Shown here one piece after another: positions 24,801 through 36,194 of a stretch of 64,000 bases of DNA. Under the pieces are notes generated by a model, which saw only the letters and a program-made list of their open reading frames with translations, made no database searches and was not told the origin of the DNA. This DNA comes from Syncephalastrum monosporum B8922 (taxonomy: Eukaryota; Mucoromycota; Mucoromycetes; Mucorales; Syncephalastraceae): NCBI GenBank assembly GCA_000697355.1, contig JNEN01001252.1, forward strand, positions 62,001 through 126,000, in the 5' to 3' direction. Numbering within the stretch: the stretch's first letter is position 1; each line of letters starts with the position of its first letter. A program made the position numbers and the translations under genes.

Positions 24801-27800
24801 TGACGTGGGTTTCTCGACCTTCATCAACTATTTCAACATCAAAAACTCGCATTGGGAACCGCTCGTTGAGCCATGGAAATTCAAGCTACGCCTGTCCAAA
24901 CGAAGCATGCAGAAGCAAGAGCCACTCCATATCAAGCTACTCTCGAGCTCGGACTTGAATGTCAACGTGACGCACACTTTTATGGAAAGTGCGGTTGCGA
25001 CCGCGCAGCTTTTGGATAAGCAAAAGGAGCTTGTCTACAGCGGGGAACGGGGTGCGGTTGCGCCTTACAAGATCCGTAACTGGACAGGCTACACCCTCCA
25101 TCTCTGGAATGCGAGCAAGGGCACCAACCCGACCGAAACCGTGATCAAGACCTTGGAGAACGGCGCAGACATGCCGTGGTGGTTCGAAGATTGGCGTGAA
25201 CGCCGTGAGGTAATGACATAGCAAGCGACGGACTCTATCTATAGTGACTCATGCCTCATTACGACAGACAACGACGAAAACGAGCAACAACATGCTGAGC
25301 GTCCAGCTCGAAGGCGCGCTTTGGGAGAGTCTACGCAACATCCCGGTTGACTCCCAGGGCGAGCACATGTATAGCCTGCGCCCCCGTCTTGACGAAATCC
25401 AGCATCATATTGTCTTTGATATCAAACTCATTGATAATCTCAAAGTCGTCACGATCCGATCGGCCATGATGATCGAGAACCGCACGCTGCTGCCTATTGA
25501 CGTCGGCCTTCTGGATGCCTCGGGCCGCCTCGTACAGGAGAACAAAGTGTCGCCGGGCGATAACTTTGCCCTTCCCATCGAGCAGGCCTACCTCAACCGA
25601 TTCGTGGTGCGACCGGATGCAGGCTTTGGTTACCGCTGGACGGATCAAATCTTGCACTGGAAGGACCTCGCGCGCAACGCGACACGCGTGATAAAATGTC
25701 AGCCCGAGGACGGCGACATGCCACCTTTCATCTTCCAGCTCAATCCACGCATGGACAAGAAGAACCCGCTCTTTGGTGTCTACCCGTGCATGGCCGTCCG
25801 ATTGAGTGCACCCGTTGAGATTGAGAACTTGCTGCCTTTCGATTTCAACTTTCGTATCATCGACAAAACGGCGGGTCAAGATTTCAGCTCCTTTTTGCGC
25901 AAAGGTGGCACGACGCCGTTGCATGTTATCGAGAATGGTCATTTATTGCTGTTCAATATGCATATGCCAAGCACAGGTACGTCTTTGGAATGGATCCATC
26001 TCTATCGTGGTCTAACAAGTGCTACAGAGTATAGCAGCAGCGAATTTGCCATCATTAGCACACGTGGCACGGATGATCTCAATACGGACGACTCGCTTCA
26101 ACTGGTGAATCGGAACAATGTCAAGCTGACACTCAAGATCAATACCATGTAAGACCAAAGCCGTACATTGATCTGTAAGTCGCTGAATTTTGCAATAGTG
26201 ATATCCCGGACTCGGGTGGCGCGAAAAAGTACAGTATCTACTGTCCTTATGTCATTATGAACAAGACAGGTCAGACCATTGCTTTCAAAGCACGACCGGC
26301 GTGGCAAAATGCCATGTTTAACAACAACACCAATCTGTCCGTGTGCCGTGCCAGCGACAAGGTAAGAAAGCAATGCATTAACCTATATGCATTGATCTTA
26401 ATCCATATTACAGTCTGAGCCCTTCATGTACTCTTACCCCAAACTGGATAACCGGAATCGATCATTAATTCAAGTGAACGGATCCGAATGGAGTCAACCT
26501 CTCAGTTTTGAAGCAGTCGGTAGCGTGCAGGATGTGGTCCTCGGCAAACCAAACGGTCAGGACGAAGCCCATCTGGGTATTAGTATCAAGGAGGGCCAAG
26601 GCAAATATAAGGTGACCAAGATCGTGACGATCACACCCCGATTCGTGCTGAGCAACAAGATGGATGAAGCCATCCGGTATCGCGAGCCAGAATCCCGACA
26701 CGATCAGCTGCTGGATCCGCATCAGAGGACGCCGCTTTACCAACTACGTCGTAACGCTGAAAAGCAACTTACGATCAAATTACCAGGCATCAATAATACA
26801 TGGTGAGTGCACCCGAGCAACCTAAATGCAGAGCTAACGTGTCTGTGCCAGGTCTGCTCCTTTCAATTTACAGGATATTGGTGTTGTGCATGTACGCCTG
26901 GAGAACGCGGAAGGTGCAACGGCATTTTTAATGCGTGTGACCACCGTTCTCGAAGATGCGACCGTCTTTATCATTCTTAGCAAGGAACGCGATGATGCTT
27001 GGCCGTACAAACTGGTCAACCAGACCAACGAGGACATCACCTTTTATCAGGCGGTACGAGGACGGAAAAAGCAGATATTGGAATGTTTGTTTGACTCACC
27101 CGTCTTTCTAGGACCCGGTTGTACTTCGCGATGACTTTACGGATGACCGTACAATGCGCCATCGTACCAAGCGTTACAAGCTGCCTGCGCATCAGTCTGT
27201 GTCGTATTCGTGGGATATGCCGGCACTAAAGGAGAAGAAGCTCATTCTGAACTCGTATGGCCGTGAACGAAGCATCAATCTTCAAGAGATTGGTAGCCAG
27301 CTTCCCTTCCGTCATCAAGTAGGTTTGCATGTATGGCTCATGGAGAGTGGCTGACCATAAGGATGTCTTTAGGGACGGGACGGTCGACCGGTGATCACAG
27401 CCATCGATGTCAAGACGAGCAAAGAAATGCAGATTGTGTACCTGACGCCCTACAACCAATCACAGAGCTACTTCAGACCGCTCTCGTCAGACTCGTCGGT
27501 GTCCATATCCTCTGCCTCGTCACGCGAGACAGCCATGCGCGAAGGATTCGAGACCATCGATGTGCGTCCTGTTATCAATTTTGTGATTGAACTGCGTCTA
27601 GCTCAGATCGGCGTATCACTGGTGAACAAACACTTGCAGGTAAGCCCCCCCATTACAGATACCGTACCAGTCCCGCGATTTCTCATTTAGGTTATAGGAA
27701 ATTGCCTACATCACCTTCCGCGGTACGGAGCTGAAACTGACAGATTCCAACATGTATCAGTCACTGCGCTGGATCATCAAGTGGGTGCAGATTGATAATC

Positions 27801-29641
27801 AGCTCTACGGCACCATGTTCCCCATTTTGCTGTATCCCACGAACGTGACCAAGGAAACGAATCAAGAGATTCTTCCCACCTTCCAAGTTGGTTTGGATCG
27901 CGTCAAAGACGACTGTAAGTAATGTAGGTCGGATGATGGCTATTGTCTTACTGATGATTTCTATTTCTAGCCCACGGTGTTTTGTATTTTAAATACTTTT
28001 CTATCCTGTTGCAAGAAATCAGCATCGAGATGGACGAGGAGTTTATCTATGCAATCCTTGATTTCACGCACTTGGACGTGGAAGGTTGGAACACACCTGT
28101 GGACGACGGCAAGGTGTGGGAGCTCACGACCGAGATTCCCGATGTCTCACCCCAAGGAGATACCGCGCAACTGTACTTTGAGATGTTGAATATCCAGCCC
28201 ATCGGATTTGATCTCTCCTTCCTTCGCACCGATCAAATGAATATTATCGACGAAAGGTAAATGAGGGACGAACGCGAGACAAAACGAGGTTACTAATCAC
28301 TTTAAGCAGACCGCAAGGAGGTTCAGCTATGATGTTCTTTGTCAATGTTCTCACCATGGCCATTGGCAATATCAATGTAAGTGAGAGCTGAGAAAATTGG
28401 CTAAAGGATAAGCGCATAATGATGACCAACTATGCGTCTCTGTTTTTTAGGCTGCACCTCTTCGCTTCAATGCACTAGCAGTAGAGAACTTGCGCGCAAG
28501 TGGGCCTGATCTGACGCAGCGGATATTCTTGCATTACAGCGACCAATTTGTGTACCAGCTGCATCGCATGCTTGGGTCCGCCGACTTTTTAGGCAACCCA
28601 GGTAAGTGAACGGTGACAATGGCCACATGAAAAGAAGATATTGAATCTTTGTATGATCCCATAGTTGGACTGTTCAACAACCTGAGCTCTGGTGTTGCTG
28701 AGCTGTTTTACGAGCCATGGCAAGGGTTTATCATGAGCGACCGGCCGCAGGACCTGGGTATCGGCATAGCACGGGTAAGTGATAAAAATGCACCGTGCCA
28801 TGAATAGATGGGCTGAGGCAGAGACAATATTCGACAGGGCTTTAGTGGTTTCCTCCGGAAGAGCGTGTTTGGCGTAACAGACAGCTTTACAAAGTTCACC
28901 GGCAGTATTGGCAAGGGATTGTCAGCGGCGACAATGGACCGACAATACCAAGACAGACGACGAATGAACATGGCGCGCAATCGACCGCGCCACGCTCTCG
29001 GCGGCATCACGCAGGGCGCCAATTATTTTGCGAGCGGTTTGGCGAGTGGTATGTCTGGCCTTGTGACGCGTCCGATTGAAGGCGCCAGCAAAGAGGGCGT
29101 GGGCGGTTTCTTTACCGGCATGGGCAAAGGCCTCGTCGGTGCAGTGACAAAGCCGGTCGTAGGCGTGTTTGACCTGGCCTCCAATGTCACCGAAGGCATT
29201 CGTAACTCGGCCACGCCCACCGATACGAATGATATCGAGCGCATCCGATTTCCTCGGTTTATCGATCGCGACGGCATCCTCCGTCCTTATTCGATCACAG
29301 AGGCGCAGGGACAGAACTGGCTCAAGGACGTCGAGGGTGGCAAGTACTTTAACGACCAATACATTGCCCACTGTCTCATCCAACAAAACAACGAGCGCGT
29401 CGCGATGCTTACGTCCAACCGCATCTTGCTCATCCGTACCCGACGTCTCGCTGTTGAGTGGCAGGAACCCTTTACGGAAATCCAGACCATCAAGTGTGAG
29501 CCCACAGGCATTGCCATTTATCTGAGAAGTATGAGCTGGGAGCCGTTCCTGGTCATTTCTGACAAACAGACTCGAGACTGGTTCTTCAAGAAGATTGAAG
29601 AAGCTGTCCTTCATTACCACCAGCCCCTGTCTTCTCAGTAA
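18880..29641 (+). CDS. VPS13: VPS13, bridge-like lipid transfer protein
   Basis: Transfers bulk glycerolipid between organelles at membrane contact sites. The ATG at 18880 opens with the chorein N-terminus ([20 protein letters not shown], then [12 protein letters not shown]), followed after introns by [18 protein letters not shown] and [15 protein letters not shown], the most conserved part of the family. About 18-20 exons follow, the longest running from about 21430 to 24551, giving roughly 3,100 residues (estimate), the usual VPS13 size. The middle is beta-rich groove repeats with an acidic insert ([14 protein letters not shown]). The second half carries the Vps13 adaptor-binding repeats ([50 protein letters not shown]). 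The C-terminus has the ATG2-C-like region, including [21 protein letters not shown], and the PH-like end ([14 protein letters not shown]). The adaptor domain and C-terminal helices determine which organelles it joins. The reading frame appears intact throughout. Confidence 0.96.
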
Positions 29642-30463
29642 TGTATCCATATAATAAATTCGATCTACAGATTGCTTCATATCAAGAGTCAATGACAGTC
29701 GACCTGTCGATCCGATTAAGGCTCACTGAATCATTTCATCGAGCCTGTCACGAACGAGACGGTAGGCTTTTTGGCTGTAGAAGGTGCAGTCATACCAGTA
29801 GCGAGACTATCTTGAGTGATATCTGAGAATAAGAGCATGACAACAACAGAGAGCATAGGATCAAATATATTTCAAAAGGATTAGACTTTCAGAGAGGACA
29901 AGACTACTGCCTGATAACTTGCGAGATTTATGGAGATTTTGATACATGCCAAGTATATTTCATTCGGGTGGCAAACGCAAAGGGGCACAACTTCAAGGCA
30001 TGTGATATCAGTCATTGCGGACAGTCCAACGACCTGCAGTTGCATGATGCTAAAAGCCGAGATGAAATCCTGAAAGGAACGAATCTCAGCACAGCTGCTT
30101 GAGTGCAGTTATCCTGTCGCTTGCTGGTAAGGAGGGCACATTTATCGGCATGAAGATACATACGTTAACCTTGTCCGAGGTCAACATCTTCTGTTTCTGT
30201 GGTAGTAGCAGATTGTATGATGCCTTCAGCAAAGTATATGTTAAATAGAGGCGCAACACTATATCAAATAAGGTGCAACGTGTCGTTTGGCGTTTGATAT
30301 CGCAGTATGCAAATGTAAAAGAAGTGTATCCATTTATTTATATTATACTAAACACCGGGCCTTGCTAAATTTAGCAACTCATACACGAAGTAAAGAGCGG
30401 CTACCCAAATTCTCTCTTTTCAAAGCAGCAACAACTCCCTTGCCCGGGTTGACAGACGACACG
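29642..30463. other. Intergenic region between VPS13 and the 5-phosphatase gene
   Basis: About 820 bp with no gene that I can support. It holds the VPS13 3' UTR and the promoter of the next gene; an AT-rich patch lies at 30330-30360. Confidence 0.6.
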
Positions 30464-33400
30464 ATGGGGAAACCAACCAATGCGAGCACGCATTCCAACT
30501 CAAGTCCCATTCTACAGCAACAAAACAATTATGCAGCCATCTTGAAGTCCATTATACCTGCCAACGACACGATTCAAACGATATCCTTTTTAGACATGCC
30601 AACTTCTCATATTATACTATATAATATGCTCACGAATTCTTAAATGTCACCCTTAACAATTCTATACTGTGCCCAGGTTAGATTATGCTCTCTCGAAGGT
30701 GAATCTCGAGAAGCCAAAGACGAAGACGACTTGCTGGGCCTCTCCGTTGTGAGTCGCCAAAAGGAAGCATGGTAACGTGAACATCATTATCATGATGAAA
30801 TTAAAAAATAAATGAGACGTGCATCAAGCTTAATTCTATTGCCTATTTAGCCTCCTCTTATGGCAACCTCAGCAGAAAACCATGCCTCCCATCGTTTTAA
30901 AAGCCGTTCCTATCGATGTCAACTTCAAATACACGCTAGGCACGTCGTCCCTCCTTTTCCCCATCTTCGTACGCCTAACGCGTGTGTTATAGCACAATCA
31001 CCGAGCCTCAACCCAACCGCATCCTCCTTCCTCGTCAGGTTCTCTGGCAAATTGCTCGGTGGGGATGACACAAAAATGGGTGTCACATTTCTATCAGAGG
31101 ACGCCATGCTAAAGACAATTGACGCGCTCCGAGAACATGCGAATCATGCACGTAAGTCACACGATCCACTCACCTGCCGTCTCTCACCCTTTACAGAACA
31201 AGAAGGCCTCCATGCCGATATGGGTAGCTATGCATGGGTCAAACCATATACCAGTGCCTTTGGCTGTAAGTGATGCATTGTAGAGGTGATACGTAAGCTC
31301 ACATATCCTAGCACCCGACCGCAAGGTCTCCCGCACCAAGACGATGCCCAAGCGCGACACGAGCGCCATCCCGTATGTCTTGCCTCTCCAACGTGCAGAT
31401 TCCGCTGCTTTTGTCAAGCTGCGGCGACAAGCCACCACCCGCAGTCTTTTGCCCTCGTCGCGCCCGAATCCTACCAAGGACCACTGGGTGCATGCCCAGC
31501 TGCGGAAGCGTCAAGATGAATTCGTGACCTGGGATACAGCCAAGTAAGCTTGCAGGTGCGTTCTATGAGAACGACATCATTGATCGTGCTGTAGCATCTT
31601 TGCGGGTACGTACAACGTGCATGGCGCACTTCCCAACGCGTCCCTCAAAACGTGGCTCTTGGGCGAAACCGAAAAGGCGGATTCGACATTTGATCCCGAT
31701 TTCTATGTTATTGGGTAAGACGCGTGAAAGAATTGGGATTTAACTTGGGCTGATTCCGTATTTCAATAGTTTGCAAGAAATGGAAAACGCCAGGGACGCA
31801 TATGTGCGCTATGACCCAGCCAAGGAGGAACTCTGGGTCAAGACTATCCTCGACATTCTTGCCCAAACCGGCAAGAGCTATTACAAGGTAGGGAAAAAAG
31901 AGAGGAAAGAAAAAATCGCCATGTGCAGCCAGACTGATTTATTGAATTCTAGGTCGCATCGCAACAGCTGGTGACAATTCTCGTGATTGTGGTGGCGAAA
32001 GGAACCCATCGCGGGTTTATATCCGAGGTGGATACCAATTATGTGGGCGTTGGTCTGATGAACATGATCGTAAGTTAGTTCTCCAAGAGTGTATGGCGTT
32101 AATTTCTTTGTGTCTAGGGCAATAAGGGCGGTGCAGGTGTGCGCCTTCGTTTCCACGACAGTTACTTTTGTTTCTTGACAAGTCATTTGGCGGCTTTCAA
32201 TAACCAGGTGGATCGCCGCAACCAAGACTTTACAGAGATCTGCAAACGCCTCACCTTTCCCCATCGCCCGGACCCGCTCACAGCATACGTGGCCCATGCC
32301 TGGAACGACGGTGGTGATGAAGGTGTGTCCTTCCTCGAGAACCAGGATGTCGTCCGCGACTGGTCTCAGACCGCCTCCGTCTTTCATGCCGAGTAAGTAT
32401 TGAAGAGGGAAAATAGAGGAAACGCTACTTAACCTTTTTGTTTTGCTAGCTATCTGATCTGGTTAGGCGATCTCAACTATCGCATCAACCTTGGCGAAGC
32501 CGAGATCAAGTCGCGCATTATGCAAGGAGAAATGGAGTATCTGTATGAATTTGATCAGGTAGGACGAAGCTTGCGGGGTAGTCTACGGCTCTCATTCATA
32601 CGGTTCATAGCTTATGATTGAGCGTGAAGCTGGACGGACATTCCCCATGTTTGAGGAGGGCAAGATCGAGTTCCAGCCCACATACAAGTTTGACGCAGGT
32701 ACAAACGATTATGACACAAGGTAAATGGGTTCGTATGAGAAAAAATTACTTTACCTTAAACATCTGTGGGCGCATCCAGTGAAAAGAGAAGAGCGCCGGC
32801 ATGGACGGATCGTATCCTGTGGAAAAAGGACCGCACCCAGGATGAACCGAAATCGCTCCAGCTGGTCTCGTATGGCAACTGCATGGACATGATGCTCAGC
32901 GATCACAAGCCCGTCCAGGCACTCATGCAGGCTAGAGTAAGTAAAAACGGCGCAGGGGACCTCTGTCTTGAGCTCATATTTCTCTGTCTCTCTTTCCTTC
33001 TTCATAGGTACGCAAGATCGACAGCCGAAAGCAAAAAGCGACACGCGATGCAGTCGAGCAGCAGCTCAAGGAATCGAAAGACGAGACGACCAAGGGCCAG
33101 CTCTCGTCCTCGTTTGTCGAGTTTGACACGGTCCATTTCATGGAGTACAAGGAAAAGACACTCGTCCTCGAAAACACCGGCCAGGTGCTGGCACCCTTCC
33201 GGTTTATCCCCAAGATTGACGAAACCCAAGTCTGCCCGTCATGGCTACACGTCCATCCCATGTCGGGTATGATTGGCCCTGGCGAGCAGGTCGTCATTCA
33301 TTTTGAGATCTTGATTGATCCATCCATCTCGACGCCTTTCAACGAAGGCACCGAGCATATTGACAACATCCTCGTCCTGAGGCTCGAAAACGGCAAAGAT

Positions 33401-34238
33401 TTCTTCATCGTCATCTCGGGCCAGTATCAGCCCACCTGTTTTGGCGTGCGTCTCGAAAGTTTGGCACTGATGCCGCTCCCGGTGTCTGAAACGGTGAACA
33501 GGAAAAAGAAGGAGCGCGCGTCTGCGAGCCCTGACATGGGACGTACCGCCCAGCAAGCGATGCTCCCCAAAGAGCTCTGGCAGATCCTGAATTTCTTGTG
33601 GAACAAGAGCATGCTGTGCATTGTAAGAAAGAAAAACAAAAAAGAAAATCGTAGATCAAGGCCGGTGCTGATCTGTGCGTTCTCGCTATGATAGGAAACC
33701 TTGTTCCTCGAGCACGGCGATCGTGCAATCACCGAGTACGTGCGGCGGTGTCTCGATAAGGGCGATCCTTTTGACAGCGGGGTCCTGCTTGGCTCGGATA
33801 CGAACGAAGAGCAGGCGGTAGGTGCGAATTCGATGGTCGATGTCCTGGTGGCCTTCCTCGAGTGTTTGCCCGAATCGGTTGTCCCTTCACATCTTTACAA
33901 GCATGCGTTGATGGCCGCAGAGTCGCAAGAAGCCATGAATCAGGTAATCAAAAAGTAATACGAGAGCCAGTACGTACATGTCGAACTGACATTGCATGCT
34001 TTTTTTTTAGTTCAAGGAAAAAATGCCGTACATCCACCTCAATGTTCTGCTTTATATTGTCAGCTTCCTCAGTTGCGCGATGGAATATTGCCCGGCTGCG
34101 TGCCGCGAAGAACGACGGATAAGGATCGCCGAGCTCTTTACGGTCCTGCTGCGGCCACCATTAGACTACAAGGAGCGAAATCCGCCTTTGGCTCAACAAA
34201 GGCGTGAGGCATTCATCCTCCAGCTCATACAATCATAA
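30464..34238 (+). CDS. OCRL/INPP5B-like phosphoinositide 5-phosphatase with ASH and RhoGAP-like domains
   Basis: Removes the 5-phosphate of PtdIns(4,5)P2 and related lipids on endocytic and Golgi membranes. About 15 exons, roughly 900-950 residues (estimate). Order: an N-terminal PH-like part (30464-31300); a linker with LRKRQDEFVTW; the catalytic domain with FAGTYNVHGALP, VGVGLMNMI-GNKGG, FLTSHLAAF, WLGDLNYRIN, PAWTDRILWK and MLSDHKPV, covering every classic 5-phosphatase motif; an ASH domain (KTLVLENTGQVLAPFRFIPK); and a C-terminal RhoGAP-like domain (LPKELWQILNFLWNKSM, HLNVLLYIVSFLS) without an obvious arginine finger, as in OCRL. Joining the first two exons needs an AT-AC intron (30581-30667), and the third intron needs a GC donor (30940). 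The start at 30464 was chosen because its exon runs in frame into the U12 donor. It converges with eS8, stop codons 125 bp apart. Confidence 0.94.
30581..30667 (+). other. Probable U12-type (minor spliceosome) AT-AC intron
   Basis: The 5' end reads ATATCCTTTT, a full match to the U12 donor consensus. CCCTTAAC at 30650-30657 matches the U12 branch consensus except for its first two bases. The intron ends in AC at 30667, 11 nt after the branch A. Removing these 87 bases joins ...DTIQT to CAQVRLCSLEGE in phase 0; no GT donor in this exon gives an open frame. An AG acceptor 9 bp downstream would also keep frame. Confidence 0.75.
30940..30992 (+). other. Probable GC-AG intron in the 5-phosphatase gene
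   Basis: Donor CTAG|GCACGT and acceptor TTATAG define a 53-bp intron with a CCTAAC branch site 13-18 bp before the acceptor. This splice keeps the frame (...FKYTLAQSPSLNP...). The nearest GT donor with the same acceptor runs into a stop. Confidence 0.55.
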
Positions 34239-34363
34239 TAATGATAAATAATGATCAATATACACATATATATGATATATATACATTTTTCGTGTTCTTT
34301 CTGGTTTTTCATCCGAAGCAGCTTTTATTTCGCTCTCGAGACAGGTACAAGTTAAAAGAAAGT

Positions 34364-35299
34364 TTACTTGCGGGACTGTAGATAAAAAGAAGAGGGAGAG
34401 TTAAATTTAAGCCACGGCCAATGCAAAAAAATAAAACAAGAAAAATTACCTTGATCTTCTTGAGGTAGAACTCAAGCTCCTTGCCCTCGAGGATGTAGCC
34501 GTCGCAGCGGCCAGACTGACCAGGGCGCGAGGCGATCTTGGCGTACAGACGACCGGCAGCGAACTGGTCATCAAGAAGGGGGTCGACCTGACCGTTGGCA
34601 CGGCGGGCCTCGATCTTCTTCTGGACGCGCTTGGACTTGTCGGCAATGTTGGAGATCTCCTCCGACTTGGCGTCAGCGAGCTTCTTCTTGCCGAGGGGAA
34701 GAGCGTAGTGGGACTCGTACCACTGACGGAAGGGCGTAGCATCAACCTGGATGATGGCACCCTTGACAAGCGTGTTGGTACGGACCAGCTCGTTGTTGGA
34801 AGCGTTGTAAACGACGGTCAGCACACGCGTCTTGCGGGACTGGCCCTCGGAGCCCCAGGCAAAGTTACCGCCCTCGAGACGCAGAGCACGGTGCTTGTAG
34901 TTGCCACCGCGGACACGGACCAAGTGAATGCGCTTACCACCGAGCTTGGTGTTGGCAGCAGGGCGGCCCATCTCGAACCTAGAATTACCCAATGTCTGGT
35001 CAATCCGCTGCTCCCATCGGCTCATTTCTGTTTCTTTTGCGACGCTTACTTTCTCTTCTTACGGTACTGAGTGCGGCGAGCACCAGACGACCTATTTCAG
35101 GAAAAAAGTTTGATCAACATTACGAACATGCAAACCGGAGTGAGGGGGGTCGTATGGTATCGTCTCGAGAGGTGTGGTTTGGATGGGATGCTTACGCTTT
35201 CTTGTGCCTCGAATCACGGCTGATACCTATTCGATGAGGATGGCAGTGTGAGCTACAGTGCTATGGCTGGATGGATGGATGGATGGAGGGCTTACCCAT
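34364..35299 (-). CDS. RPS8: 40S ribosomal protein eS8
   Basis: Small-subunit ribosomal protein. Five exons on the minus strand: 35299-35296, 35226-35196, 35091-35050, 34978-34450 and 34375-34364, giving 205 residues, the normal eS8 length. The first coding exon is only four bases (ATGG) and the last holds three codons plus the stop. The spliced start reads [20 protein letters not shown], which is diagnostic. Later landmarks are [57 protein letters not shown] and the C-terminal [25 protein letters not shown] repeat (35268-35286) sits in intron 1. The very short terminal exons mean an open-frame scan sees only exon 4, which also has a false internal Met start. Confidence 0.96.
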
Positions 35300-36194
35300 G
35301 GTGGATAATGAAAAGAGGAAGATTCACAGCCCACACGCCCAAACGAGCACTTTCGCTGCCCCCCGCTCCTGAGCTCACAGCCAACGAATTTTGATTCTCC
35401 GCCACCTCATATCACTTAGGGCTGCTTTTCATGCTTCTGCCTGCCTGTATCACTCCCCTCGCATTGCAGACGCCATCACGTCGTCCTCTGATATGGTTTG
35501 ATATGGTAAGGCTTGACCTGTTTTCTATGCTCTTGTGAAGCAAGCAAATTTGCCTTCCCTTCTTCTATTGTATCCGCACCTGCCCATGCATCGCCTTCTT
35601 TTACATGCCGTCCATGTCATGGCCCCACCATAAAGTTATTCTCATGGACACACTTTTCAATGTGTGTCTAATTGGAATACTTATAGTAATGGAGCTTATA
35701 TCTCTGTTTTTTTACGCAGTGATATAAATTGACACCTGTCAAAATGCACTACAAAATAAAGGGGAAGGGGAGGGGAGAGATCGGATGGATCGAATTACTC
35801 ATTTATCAAGCTGTGCGGATGCATGTGTATAATTCGTCAACATCAACATCAACAATAAACAAAGGAAGTCGCGTTTTAAAAATCACAGTTTGAATGTGGT
35901 ACTCATTCTGTATTAGAGATCAAGAGCAGCCAGTGAAAATATAGGATACCAAAGTTTGTAATTCGGTGAAAGTTTTGAGCGGAAGGGGGGGATGGAAGGT
36001 GTTTGACTGAAAACGAGAGCCAATCAATTTTGAATGAATCACACTGTCTATGTTGGATCGCTCCACCGTGATTGGTCGTCGAAATTCATGGCAGACAAGC
36101 TTATAAAACGACACCACTGAGGACACCCTTTTAGTTTTTCTTTCTTTTCACTTTAATAGCCCCTTCTCTTTTTTTACAAACATACTCGCTCGCC
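35300..36194. promoter_or_regulatory. Divergent intergenic region between eS8 and isopropylmalate synthase
   Basis: About 900 bp holding both promoters. Near the synthase gene are an inverted CCAAT (ATTGGT, 36071) and TATAAAA (36102-36108), 87 bp before the ATG, followed by a C/T-rich initiator region. No gene is visible. Confidence 0.55.
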
